Positions 1 to 10,911 of a stretch of 64,000 nt of DNA are shown here, piece after piece. Source of the DNA: Antedon mediterranea. Its lineage: Eukaryota; Echinodermata; Crinoidea; Comatulida; Antedonidae. The DNA is taken from the NCBI RefSeq assembly GCF_964355755.1, contig NC_092671.1:35605304-35669303 (forward strand), given 5' to 3'. The translations under genes were made by a program, and so were the position numbers. Under the pieces are notes generated by a model. The model saw only the letters and a list, made by a program, of their open reading frames with translations, did no database searches and was not told the DNA's origin. The first letter of the stretch is position 1; every line of letters starts with the position of its first letter.

Positions 1-957
1 AAAGGTTGCACATCACTATAGGTATTGAAAGTCATAAAAACAAAGAGATATAATATTAGCTGAATAATTGAAGCATGTTGTTTTTTTAATGTCTATGTAT
101 ATTTTACGTTTAATTATTTGTTATATAATCTTGTTGTTTTCTTTCAAATTGTTTAAACTCTAAATCTTGAGGTATATGAGTGTCCTTTCCAAAAAATTCT
201 AATAAAATGTAAGTACTTCACTCTCTTGCAATTTAAAAACACTTTTACATGAAATTTAATCTTTAATACACACTGTATACATTGTCATTAAAAGTACTAT
301 AGTGTGATTGATTAAATGCTATTTTTTTGTGCCATAGATTAAACAAAAAAATGTTCAACTTCGTCGCTGATAGAAAACTATGCAACGACATGGATGATTG
401 AACACAGTGAACGTACTGATATCAAGACGCCGATTCCCACTGAGATATTCGACTTGCACCTGAATGCTTCTAAAAACAAACGTTGCAAAGATCCTGTGTA
501 CACATTTTCATAACAATATGTTTATTTTCTATTCGCGTGGTAAAGTTAGTGTTACAGTATTTCATAAGTGTAACGCTCTGACCTGAATATTTCTGTTGGC
601 AACAGTTCTACCATGATTCAATTCAATTTAATCTTTTATTTTGGAATCTCTGGTCCAAAAAAAATAAACCAGGGAAGAGTTAATTAACTCAGGAAGAGTT
701 AATTAACTCTTCCCCGAATAAACATACTGGGAGAAGGAACGCTAGTAGACCAAACCGAGTACCGTTTTGATTTCGATCATTCGGGAAATTTCCCCTCATG
801 GAACAAACTTAAACAAACGAAAAAACATATGAGTGATTGAGTTATACAATATAACGTGCTATCATCTCGATACTATTCCATCTGACTTAACTCCATTATA
901 ATATTTGTGATAATTCAATAAAATTGTCAATGTCATATTTCTGGTATCACTCCATTA
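1..957. other. Non-coding, no gene recognised
   Basis: A+T-rich sequence with no convincing reading frame, RNA gene or splice-bounded exon. A poly-T/poly-A region near 611-665 resembles a degraded LINE 3' tail (ATTCAATTCAATTTAATC followed by an A run), which is weak. The only clear structure is the family P foldback at 669-715. Confidence 0.6.
669..715. repeat. Family P mini-foldback (CCAGGGAAGAGT)
   Basis: A motif CCAGGGAAGAGTTAATTAAC is followed at once by a perfect 22-nt palindrome (692-713, GGAAGAGTTAA and its complement). The same CCAGGGAAGAGT/ACTCTTCCCTGG hairpin arms recur at 10511, 26851, 43746, 44254 and 44517, so this is a dispersed very short foldback family. It has no coding content. 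Confidence 0.6.
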
Positions 958-1087
958 AGGTCAATTTACATGGATAAGACGTACGCAGTTCTGACGGCCG
1001 GTTTGGCGGAAGTAGTTACAGGTTGTACGTGGACAAGCTCGGCGATTTTTTCCGCTTAACTTTACCGCCGTCTATGTAAAGTGGCCT
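958..1087. mobile_element. MITE, family F (AGGTCAATTTACA ends)
   Basis: A 130-bp element with imperfect terminal inverted repeats: left AGGTCAATTTACATGGA, right end complementary to AGGCCACTTTACATAGACG. The interior is locally G+C-rich (ACGGCCGGTTTGGCGGAAG) unlike its flanks. A second copy at 19996-20324 has been split by another element. No coding capacity; non-autonomous DNA transposon by structure. Confidence 0.65.
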
Positions 1088-2427
1088 TTATATTAGTTTT
1101 TCGTAAAACATGAACTCTATAGCTTCATATTCATCTAATCTAATGCACCATGTGATATAATATAACATTTCAGAAAACAAAACACACATTACAAATTGCC
1201 TCTTTTTCATGAAATGCCAAAAACGTCCTCTCCAACACCTGCTTGATGCCCGGATGTACTTTTTCTTAACGGTAAAACTCAACCGTCAACGAACATAAAT
1301 TGAAACAGTTAACTCGTTAGTGGCGGTGTTTCTAAAGGTACAAAATTAAATAATATACACTTTACAATTTAAAATTACCAAAGGTTCAACTGAGTGTATG
1401 GCACCGCGGGTGTACTTTTGCTATGATTGCTTTACGTTTATATATTAAAATGGAATGTTGTGAACTCAATTATTTAATAACATTCATGATATCATGTAAA
1501 TAGGCACTAAAGAGTATTTTGTGTAGGCGACAAACACTTAATATGCATTCCATAAAAATAAAATTTTTATTACAAGCCGTTTACAAAGACGATATGTCGT
1601 CTATTTAAATCGTAACTTGCATGTGACCTATACTTTGTCATGACCTGTTGTTACTGTTATACTGAGTTACTCATATTATAAGACGTGGAAATGAGAATCT
1701 ATGTAAACAACTTGCGTTTCACAGCATTAAGAATACAAACCTGGGAAAGAAAGTAAAGTTAATTCTTGATCAAGTAGTCAACGAAAGTCTTGTATCTAGA
1801 TCTCAACTGATCAGAAACAAATATATGATTGTTTAATATAGAATCTAATCACCTGCACAGTGGGGCGTAACGTAGATACCTTAGACCCCTGGTTTAGGAA
1901 CCCTAAGTGGCCATTTTGGGCTATTTTTAGCCTTTATCCCCCCATAAGCTCCGGGGCCTCTGGGTTTAACTAGCACCTGCAACCGTAGTGAAACTATTTT
2001 CCGACAGTAACAACGGTTTGTGCTGCTACATATTTGATTGTAAACAAACCGAAAACCCATTTAAGTAATCAGCGAGTTGTTGGCAGCCAGGACAAGACAG
2101 TGAATCTTTCTTGTATCAAAATGCATGTTTTTCATTTCGTCAGCATTAACAGTTTTGTTCAAGTGAGTTTTCCATCATTATTTCATCAGGTGTGATCGCC
2201 TAAATATTTGTAATCCATAAGAAAGTAGTATTCAAGAAAACAACACCAAACAATATAGGCTACCATTGCGTCCATGTTGATAAGGTGAGCATGGCGGTTA
2301 GTTTAAACCCATTCGTGCAGAGCGTGCAATCAGTGCTCCAACAAAACTCTATGCAGGTCTATGATCTAAACGTAGTGTAAAATGCTCAAACATTAGGCAT
2401 GTGTCCTTGAAATTAAATATTCTGTCT
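1088..2427. other. Non-coding, no gene recognised
   Basis: No supported gene. A short minus-strand frame at 1088-1282 has no recognisable motif. A G+C-richer patch at about 1860-1980 (runs such as CCGGGGCCTCTGGG) stands out from the flanks and may be an old repeat, but no second copy was seen here. Confidence 0.55.
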
Positions 2428-2612
2428 AAAGCCCTGTCTACACTATCAAACTTTATGTGACAAAAAATGTGATGTGCCCATACATGATGATGTCATATCA
2501 CTAAATCATATATTGGGCATATCACTACTATATTTGGGCATATCACTACCATATTTGGACACATCACACTTTTTTTTATCACATAACGTTTGATAGTGTA
2601 GGCATGAGCTTT
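2428..2612. mobile_element. MITE, family A (TCTACACTATCAAAC ends), copy A1
   Basis: 185-bp palindromic element beginning AAAGCCCTGTCTACACTATC and ending in the complement (GATAGTGTAGGCATGAGCTTT). The interior carries the family hallmark: GTGATGTGCCCA, ATGATGTCATATCAC and repeats of CATATTTGGGCATATCAC. Family A has at least eleven copies in this window and is its commonest mobile element. It has no reading frame; mobilisation in trans by a TA-targeting transposase is inference from the TA-like flanks. Confidence 0.85.
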
Positions 2613-3813
2613 AAGTATATGCTTTCACGTTTTTTTCTTCTTACGTATGAGTTTTGGGATCCCTTTGACCCGGAGGGAGAGTACCCGTCAGGGTCCCTAC
2701 CAAGGGTTACAAGTCTCAGGTTTTTAGTTTTTTAAAATTAATTAGTATTCCATGACCTTCTCATCAAAATTAATGCCTCTCATTGTTGTGCTATGTCAAA
2801 ATAATGTCAATGCAAACAAGTAACAAATAAATACTTTTAAACCAAAAAACACTGTTTTATGTGTATAGAATTTCCAAAAAGAAAACAATTGAATTTTATA
2901 AAGACTCTTACCGGTATATCATATTGTATGATTGTATTATGATTTGCGAAACAAGAGTAATATAATTATAATAATCAACAATAAAAAGTGCAACAGTCGA
3001 GAGATTGATCGCTTTATTCGTCTTAATTAAATGTTATTCATTAGAACAACAAATGATACATCTTTCTATAATCTACTTCAAATGAAATTGACGAACTACG
3101 GTAAATGATGAATTTCCGATCTGCGGAGTCGAATAGTCTTCCAATACGTCGCCGATGGCGGTAGTCGCGAGGTATATAGCAACTGTTCTTCTAATGTAGG
3201 TCATCTTAAGCGAACAATAATAATGCTATTGTTTAATCATACAGGTGAGAATGTTAATAACTGTTTCTTACATGTGGATATGTAGGCTACGCATCAAAGG
3301 TCTTTAGAACATTCAGCGTTCATTGTACTGTTACTATCAATTCATGATAATGTATTTATCCAGCAGCCGATATCTTGTTCTACTATGTGTTCTAAGAACA
3401 TGCACTTTTAATTGTTTTATGGGTCACGATCTTTTCATTTGTTTAATTGTTCAATTGTTTATTTTTCACAATAAATCAACATTTCGAAAAGGCGATGATG
3501 ATGACGATGGTTTAATTTGTTTTTTCGTGGAAGCTTTTATCGGTTTCCATGAAAAACATTTCATTTTCTATTATTATATTTTAATGATTATTATATATAT
3601 ACATGACATTCTAGTTTGTTTTCCGTTGAAGCTTTTACCGGTTTTCAAAATATCTTTTCTTTTATTAAATAATTTAATGATATACATGACACAAATTTTA
3701 AAGACGTCTTAAAAGACGTCATTAAATAACAACTTACAAAATACAAATACGAAGAAAATAATAATTAAAATTCCACTTTCTTCTTTGCTAATGCTACAAA
3801 ATATAATAAATAT
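2613..3813. other. Non-coding, no gene recognised
   Basis: The plus-strand frame at 3323-3712 is low-complexity (Phe, Ile and Leu from T-rich DNA) and shows no domain. A short palindrome (AAGACGTCTT then AAGACGTC) lies at about 3700-3720. Nothing else supported. Confidence 0.55.
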
Positions 3814-3942
3814 AAAGGTTGGTTCCCACTAGGATGAAACGCAAGAATGTAAGCGAGTAAGTGACCAATCACGACGCAGTGGATCGTCAGAACTGTCGCT
3901 TGTGATTGGTCAACTTAGTTGCGTTGCGCGTACGCCCACGGT
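3814..3942. mobile_element. MITE, family C (GGTTCCCACTAG ends), degraded copy C1
   Basis: Begins AAGGTTGGTTCCCACTAGG and contains the family interior GACCAATCAC...TGTGATTGGTCAACTTAG and GCGTTGCGCGTACG. The right terminal repeat is decayed. Better preserved copies are at 13164, 32494 and 44300. Confidence 0.7.
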
Positions 3943-3956
3943 AATTATGGGATTTC

Positions 3957-4035
3957 GGTAATTAATAATAAGATTTATATAGCGCACATATCCACCAAAG
4001 TGCTCAAGGCGCTTGTGAAAACCATGAAACATATT
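3957..4035 (+). mobile_element. LINE/SINE 3'-tail-like fragment
   Basis: The string AGATTTATATAGCGCACATA, then CCACCAAAGTGCTCAAGGCG, resembles the 3' ends of non-LTR retrotransposons common in marine animals, where 'tatatagcgc' and 'gctcaaggcgc' occur in this order. No reading frame remains. Family assignment is from memory of the motif and is uncertain. Confidence 0.4.
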
Positions 4036-4426
4036 AACCTTAAATCTAAATAATTAATTGTTTGTTTTTTTCGGGCCGAAACATCCAAGCTTAAGCTTTA
4101 CTAAACTGGGACTGAGATGTTTTAATTTTATCCAGAACAAGAAGTATAGCATTATTTTGCTATACTGCCCTCTCCTTTCCTGTTTTTGATAGTTTTTCAT
4201 AGTTACACAATGTTGGTCAGTGCGTTGGTTGTAAAGGCAATGACCAAACTCAATCCAAAACCCGTAATCAAGTTAATGTAGGCCTAACACGAGAAATGAT
4301 TAAATAATCAAATTCAATTAGTAATAGTGCACCTATACATAATATGATATGTGTACTAATTAACCAGCTGGGCGCCAAGAGTTCACAAAGTTCACCTAGA
4401 AACTATACTTAGATCACCATCATTAT

Positions 4427-4640
4427 ATTAATCATTGGTACCATTATTTCATCATCATCATTATCACTTCTGCAATCATCATTATCACTTCTGTAATCAT
4501 TATCACTTCCGTTATCACTATTTTCACAACACCATTTCCATTTCATCATCGTCATAACTTTCATCATATCACTATTTACACAATCGCCATTTCCATTATA
4601 ACTTTCATCATCATCATCATTATCGTCGTCGTCGTCGTCG

Positions 4641-4671
<31 letters not shown>

Positions 4672-4695
4672 CGTCATGATCACTTTCATCATCCA
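4427..4695. repeat. ATC/TCG trinucleotide microsatellite
   Basis: Degenerate (ATC)n with an embedded (GTC)n run (TCGTCGTCGTCGTCGTCGTC). On the minus strand it reads as an Asp-rich frame of 95 residues, which is a by-product of GAT/GAC repetition, not a protein. Confidence 0.9.
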
Positions 4696-5057
4696 ATATA
4701 TTTAATAGGGTGCTTGTTACTTGTTTGGATATTGATTAATTTTTACGATGGCTTAAATGTATTTAAGAGTACATTTGTTAATTCTCTCTAACATTGGTTT
4801 ATGTTTGTATTTCAAATGTGAATATATAGTATATATTATGCTATTTGATTATAGATTCAATTCAGTTCAAATTTATTTCCTTTGTTTTGTTCTGATAAAA
4901 TTATACCAATAACAATATTAATGGCGTTAACATAGGAATATATAACGAGTACAGCCCCTATAACATAATAATAATTACAATGTTGATTCAACTTGTTATT
5001 GAAGGTTTTCATCGTTGTCAACTGAATAAAATAAATAAATCAATTATTTTCGTTCTC

Positions 5058-5238
5058 ATCATCATCATCGTCGTCGTCGTCATGATCATCGTCATGATCG
5101 TCGTCGTCATCGTCGTCGTCATCATTACCATCATCATTATCATCATCATTATCGTTATCATCGCTATCATCGTCGTCATCGTCATCATCGTCATCATCAT
5201 CAACGTCATCATCCTCGTCAGCGTCTTCATCATTCATC
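5058..5238. repeat. ATC/GTC trinucleotide microsatellite
   Basis: Interrupted (ATC)n with CGTCGTCGTC blocks. It leaves several frames open on both strands (poly-Asp, Met/Thr and Ile/Val frames). Period three and composition explain all of these. Confidence 0.9.
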
Positions 5239-6365
5239 ATCTTGTAAGAAGCAATAAATACTAAATGCAGCTATTTCGGGCATTCGATGAATCTTGTTGA
5301 TGCTAAGTTTTACTTAATTCTAAGTCGATTTGACAGTATCACTGTACTTTATCAACCAATTTATAGCGGCATTACCATTAAGTGATTTATAAATGATCGA
5401 TTTAGGCTATTCCTCGCTTATCCGAATAGCTCATCTTTGTTATAATGTTTATGCTAAGCTGTGCCATAAATTGTTTTTGAATTTTCAACGTACACAAGTG
5501 TTTATGAATCAGAAAATAGAATCTACAAAACCTTTTAGTTTCAAAAGCAAATTAACTAAAGCAATTGTTTAAGCTCGTTTGTTTGTGTTCCCGCACATTT
5601 TAAGATTACAGACTACAATTTTTGGAATCGTAAAACATCTTACGAGAAAGTAGCATTTGATTGACGTTCGGTTTGTAGAAGACAGCTGAAAAGACAGCTA
5701 ATGTAATAATCAAGCGAATGTCAGACGATTGTTGAAAATGCGTTGTTTCCTTTCTTAATCCAGAAATATGTCGCCCGAAAAGAACGGGTGTTTGGCCATC
5801 GATCGATGGAGTTTTGCCGGGATATTTGCTTGAAAAGATCACATAACAGATCGTTTGTTTATTCTATAGCAAAAATCGCTGCGTCCGCAACAAATCAATA
5901 TGGCAGAAATAGTATTAGTTTAAACAATTTCTATTTGCATCATAGTCTGTTGACCGATGAACTTATGTGTGGAAGTTTACAGGCATTATTTATTATTTCT
6001 GGAAAAAAATAATATTACGACACAGCGCATGTTCAAACTGAGATGGATTTCAATCCACCGCGCGTATTTGGATATTTTTAATTCAAATAAAAATGAAATG
6101 ATTTTATGGAGTTTTCATTTTCGGGTGAGTGTTTTATTATATAGGATAATTACGTCATATTAATTCATTGTGGAAATGAGTGGACATTTGAAGGTATATT
6201 AAATAAATTGTGCTTTCGGACAACGAATCAAAACCAAAAATTGTGTCACTCACTCCTGCTCCTTTCTCCGACTTTGTATGGCACGCCAAGCTGTCGTTTA
6301 TTCGGATATAAATATATCTTAGTTTAAAACTAAGATATCTCTATTTAAATAGATATCTCTATTAT
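5239..6365. other. Non-coding, no gene recognised
   Basis: Overlapping short frames on both strands at 5606-6163 have no motif I recognise. At 6305-6365 a nested palindrome (ATCTTAGTTTTAAACTAAGAT-like, then ATCTCTATTTAAATAGATAT) abuts the family B element and is partly repeated on its other side at 6489-6525. Confidence 0.5.
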
Positions 6366-6488
6366 CAAGGCCAACAGCCATAAGTCGCGTGCTAAAACGC
6401 ATAGTGATACCGGACCGACAGACAGACCGACAGACCGACAGACTGACCGACCGACATAGTGAACTATAGAGTCGCGTCCACGCGACTA
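6366..6488 (-). mobile_element. Short family B element, B3
   Basis: A 123-bp internally deleted version of the 0.7-kb family B elements at 21041 and 34057. It keeps one end (AAGGCCAACAGCCATAAGTC), the subterminal (GACCGACA)n tract and the other end (ATAGAGTCGCGTCCACGCGA), with about 590 bp of interior missing. Related flanking palindromes lie on both sides. Confidence 0.75.
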
Positions 6489-7175
6489 AAAACTAAGATA
6501 TCTCTATTTAAAACTATCTCTATTGCTTGAATAGTGACGATATCCTGATCCTAGTGACGCAAATCGAAAACTCCTTATTGAAAACCTGATACTTATTCAA
6601 TAAAGAATATTTAAACATATACTATACTAATACCAACTTAACTTAATTCTGACACAATGAGCACACAAACGTCATATGACTGAGAATGTTGGAGAACAAT
6701 TTATAATTAGTTTTGTTAGGCAGGCGTCGGGTAGGCTACGTATCAAAATTCAATTGAACATTAGACGAAAACTGAATAATAGAATAATTCGATACATTCA
6801 TAAAGTTCATATTTTAACTTGATTCCACATGGCATAGCCACAGATGAATCGATTTCTTTTTATTTTGACGTTGTGACCGAAAAATAATTAGTAATTTGCG
6901 TCGGTGTAATCAAAGCTAATTACGTAATTATAAGGAGAATTCGATCATACCGCCAATAAAACTCATCGTACTAGAGAAATCACTAACAAAATGAACACAG
7001 TAATCAGACCGATATGCAATTTTTACCATGGTTTATATCAACCTTTGAACTATTTTGATTTGAAATATATAGTTAGTATCTTAAGTAATTTGGTGTGTGT
7101 TTTGTAAAAGGTGGAACATATGTAATGGTTCTGCATCATTCATTTCATTTCATTTCATTTCTTTATTCGACAACA
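6489..7175. other. Non-coding, no gene recognised
   Basis: A repeated ACTAAGATATCTCTATTTAA string near 6489 matches the sequence left of B3. The remainder is unstructured A+T-rich sequence. Confidence 0.55.
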
Positions 7176-7446
7176 TCGTCGTCATCATCGTCATCATTAT
7201 CATCATAATAATCATCATCGTCATCATCATTATTATCATCATCATCGTCGTCGCCATCGTCATCGTCGTCGCCATCGTCATCGTCGTCATCATCATCGCC
7301 CTCATCATCATCATCATCAGCATCATCGTCGTCGTCATCATCGTCGTCATCGTTGTCGTCATCGTTGTCGTCATCGTTGTCATCATCGTCATCGTCGTCA
7401 TCATCGTCATCGTCGTCATCATCGTCATCATCATCATCATCATCAC
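7176..7446. repeat. ATC/GTC trinucleotide microsatellite
   Basis: About 270 bp of degenerate (ATC)n/(GTC)n with a short higher-order phrase (GTCATCGTT repeated near 7340-7385). The Ile/Val, Ser and Met/Thr frames it produces are artefacts of period three. Confidence 0.9.
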
Positions 7447-8603
7447 TATCTTGTCACAGTCTTTGGTTTCATCTTCATCATTTTCAACCTCACTATAGTC
7501 TTATTTATCACCATTGTTTTATTTTTGTTTTTGCGTCCTCGTCGTTCCTCTTCATCATGACAATCCGGATCACCGTGACCATAAAGAAAGGCCTAAATAT
7601 TGTTGTCATTTCCACCGTCTTATATTAATTCTACGTATACAAGAACTTCATTTTAATCCAATCCAAAATCACAATTAAAAAAGGATCGACAGTTGTTCAA
7701 AATAAAGTATAAATCTTGTGACCTTTACTCTTTGCATTACACGTCATTAGTTGACCTTTACCATTTTGTGTACACGTTTTTGTTCAGAAATTGCTGTTTT
7801 AGTGTTGCTTGAGGTTCTGACGTAATCGAATTTCGTAATTGTTTAACGGCTTTCAGAAGTTCTAACTACAGTTCCGCCCTCAACACAATAGAACTGTTAA
7901 TAGGATTACATCTAGATATTTTTGAAACACATTGGCTCTAACTGTAGCAAGAATTCGACCATTTTCGGAGATAATGAAATTTGTTTGATAAGCATTAAGT
8001 TCATTTTAGGCTATTCTGTGTTTGAAGGCGAGCTTCAAGCGGTCAATAATAAATGATAAAATGGATAAATGCACGTTTCGTCGTGTGTCGTGTTGATTTA
8101 TACATACGTCACCGTTAAGATGCTCAAATTAAGAGTACAATTTATGTGTATAAAACCATGTTAATGCTGTACTGTGTAAACAATTTGGTCCAAGTTATTA
8201 ATATATATATATTTATGCTATATAAATTTATAATGTATGTAGGCCTATTACCGATTATATTCATCAAAACATTATTGTTAATAGCTTTATTGTTTTAAAT
8301 TTATAATATGCTTTTTTCCTTCCGCAACATATTTTTCTTAATTTATACAATTCTTTTATTCTTCCTCATTTGCAATATTGTAAAATTATCTAGGCCGCCG
8401 ACTTTACCACTAATATAGAAATTCGTAAGTTTCTTTTGATTCTGTTTCTGATCCCTGAAAAAGTGAAACTTGTTGTAAATATGTGCTTGTTTTTTTTTCT
8501 TTTTTTCTTAAACTTTTTCAAATAAATGTTAATGAAATCTGAAATCTTATAATTGGAAATGGAGGATGTAGGCCTATTGTATTGTTATTGTTGTTGTTGT
8601 TAT
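7447..8603. other. Non-coding, no gene recognised
   Basis: No gene seen. Contains two TAGGCCTA octamers (8240 and 8569) and a short (AT)n near 8200. The last 30 bp (TTGTTATTGTTG...) is a degenerate lead-in to the minisatellite. Confidence 0.55.
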
Positions 8604-9008
8604 TGTTGTTGTCGTCATTGTTGTTGTCGTCATTGTTGTTGTCGTCATTGTTGTTGTCGTCATTGTTGTTGTCGTCATTGTTGTTGTCGTCATTGTTGTT
8701 GTCGTCATTGTTGTTGTCGTCATTGTTGTTGTCGTCATTGTTGTTGTCGTCATTGTTGTTGTCGTCATTGTTGTTGTCGTCATTGTTGTTGTCGTCATTG
8801 TTGTTGTCGTCATTGTTGTTGTCGTCATTGTTGTTGTCGTCATTGTTGTTGTCGTCATTGTTGTTGTCGTCATTGTTGTTGTCGTCATTGTTGTTGTCGT
8901 CATTGTTGTTGTCGTCATTGTTGTTGTCGTCATTGTTGTTGTCGTCATTGTTGTTGTCGTCATTGTTGTTGTCGTCATTGTTGTTGTCGTCATTGTTGTT
9001 GTCGTCAT
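8604..9008. repeat. 15-bp minisatellite, 27 copies
   Basis: Tandem array of the unit TGTTGTTGTCGTCAT. The 405 bp equal 27 units exactly, and the 360 bases at 8641-9000 are perfect. Fifteen is a multiple of three, so every frame stays open and produces spurious Cys-Cys-Cys-Arg-His, Leu/Ser and Thr/Met repeats. Near-perfect identity implies recent expansion and probable length polymorphism. Confidence 0.97.
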
Positions 9009-9073
9009 CGTTGCTGTTGTTATTGTTATTATGTGTATCACTACATACGTCACGTGTGCATCTTGTATGTTTA

Positions 9074-9413
9074 TCAACACGTCACTGGTGTGTTGAGTCG
9101 AGTACAGACTACATGTTGTACACATGGCAAATTAAACACGTTTAAAACCTAAACGTGTCTCTACATTGCTCAACATGTTTAACATTCAACACGTCACTGA
9201 TGTGTTGAGTTGAGTACAGACTACATGTTCTACACATTGCAAATTAAACACGTTTAAAACCTAAACGTGTCTCTACATTGCTCCACATGTTTAACATTCA
9301 ACACGTCACTGATGTGTTGAGTAGGATACAGACTAGGCCTACATGTTCCACACATGGCAAATTAAACACGTTTAAACCTAAACGTGTCTTTATATTGCTC
9401 CACATGTTTAACA
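9074..9413. repeat. Three tandem ~112-bp units of family D interior
   Basis: Three successive copies of a unit containing CAACACGTCACTGATGTGTT, CAGACTACATGTT, GCAAATTAAACACGTTTAAA and CTAAACGTGTCTCTACATTG. The unit is built of short inverted repeats (AAACACGTTTAAAACCTAAACGTG). The third copy carries an additional AGGCCT within CAGACTACATG, giving TAGGCCTA at 9334. The same interior occurs in the larger family D elements at 9807, 23713 and 35630. Confidence 0.85.
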
Positions 9414-9479
9414 TTACATGTTTAACATATCACTATACATACTACATACAGCACGTGTGCATCTTCTATGTTTAGATAT

Positions 9480-9806
9480 CACTCTTCTCATGTTACGTCT
9501 AATTGCCAATATACCCTCCCTTGGTACATCTTACATAGTTGACTTGGAGCGATAATGATCGTACGAAATATAGGCCACGGGATTGAAATAGACAAGAACC
9601 GGCGTTAACAAACGCCGCTAGTGCCAGGCGACGAAAGTAATAAGCATTCCCTTCACACCATTGATATGTTTTAAAAAAAGGAACTGTCGCCTGATGAAAT
9701 GTAAATGAACGAAACATTCTATCAGTAACACTTGCACTTATCCATGGTTTAAAACGGACTAAAAGCTATCTCAGTTTACAGTGAGAAATGGTGGGTGGAG
9801 AGGTAT
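9480..9806. other. Non-coding, no gene recognised
   Basis: Unique-looking sequence between two family D segments. The minus-strand frame at 9499-9717 has no recognisable domain. Confidence 0.5.
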
Positions 9807-10911
9807 CACTGTAAAAATAGTGTTTAGATCTTAAACATGTATTTTGTACCCATTTTTTCCATACATTTATCCGTAAAAATGTTAGGATATGAATATGTTT
9901 AGGTTCTAAATACATTATAAACATGTAGTCTGTATCAACACATCAGTGACGTGTTGATGGTTAAAAAGCATATGTACGCAACGCTAAACACGTACCTAAA
10001 CATGTTTACTGAACATAATAGTGACATGTTGACTGCTAAACGAGTGGAGGAAAACAACATGTAGCTATAAACACGTTTAGGTTTTAAACATGCTAAACAT
10101 GTAAGGAAAGAGATGAATGCGGAGAGAATGACTGAATATAGGCCTACTTCTGGAGGCGACCTGCAAAATTGGCGGTCAAGAGCCAAATCCCCAAGCAACT
10201 CTCTTTTTTTACAGATATTAATTTATACTTCAATGTAGAACTACCGCATACGATTGGTTTATTGCATTACTTTAAATTATATTTTTTATTATATTATGAT
10301 GACTGCTTATACGTTTTTGTATTTCATATGGAAAGTCTGGAAATAATAATGTTTCACAAGATTATTGATCTGAAAAAAAATCAGTCATTCCGTGTCCATC
10401 AATAAAGCATAATACTGTAATACATGCTTTGATTAGCGATGTGGTATTTAATTTATAGTTAAATCGAAAATATCAATCAATCTTCTTCCCATTAATCACA
10501 ACATTAATGAAACCAGGGAAGAGTGATAGTAATTTCACTCTTTTCTGATAAAACCACGTTTTGATTTTTGCGTCGATACGACTGAGTATAGCGTGCAGGG
10601 GATACGGATTTGAGTTCTTTAAATTAGTTAAAATATTTACAGAAGAATATAGCTATCTTTTATATACCATCAATGCTTGCTAATGGTTAAACGCCCTGTA
10701 AAAACAGCGTGGGGCTCCACACAATGGCAAATTAAACACGTTTAAAACCTATATGTGTCTTTATATTGCTCCACATGTTTAACAATCACCACGTCACTGA
10801 TGTGTTGAGTTGGATACAGACTACATGTTTAGAATGTGTCTAGACACGTGTGTGGAAAAAGTGGGTACAAAATAGGCCTACATTTAAGATCTACACACTA
10901 TGTTTACAGTG
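9807..10911. mobile_element. Family D DNA-transposon-like element (CACTGTAAAA ends), D2
   Basis: Left end CACTGTAAAAATAGTGTTTA and right end complementary to it (ACACTATGTTTACAGTG) bound about 1.1 kb. Both subterminal regions carry the AAACATG/CATGTTTA and AGTGGGTACAAAAT motifs. The centre (10150-10700) differs from the other copies and includes a family P foldback at 10511, so this may be two family D ends bracketing unrelated DNA. No transposase frame. CACTG ends recall CMC/EnSpm-type elements, but no 3-bp target duplication is evident. Confidence 0.6.
10511..10556. repeat. Family P mini-foldback
   Basis: AACCAGGGAAGAGTGATAGT followed by TTTCACTCTTTTCTG. A hairpin of about 14-nt arms matching the foldbacks at 669 and 44517, inserted within the D2 interior. 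Confidence 0.6.

Noticed and set aside
3323-3712. 129-residue hydrophobic ORF as a membrane protein
   Set aside because: Phe/Ile/Leu content comes from T-rich DNA; no pattern of membrane segments with loops and no homology recognised.
8553-9152. 199-residue Cys-Cys-Cys-Arg-His repeat ORF and its antisense counterpart
   Set aside because: Explained by the perfect 15-bp minisatellite; no codon-level selection can be argued when units are identical at DNA level.
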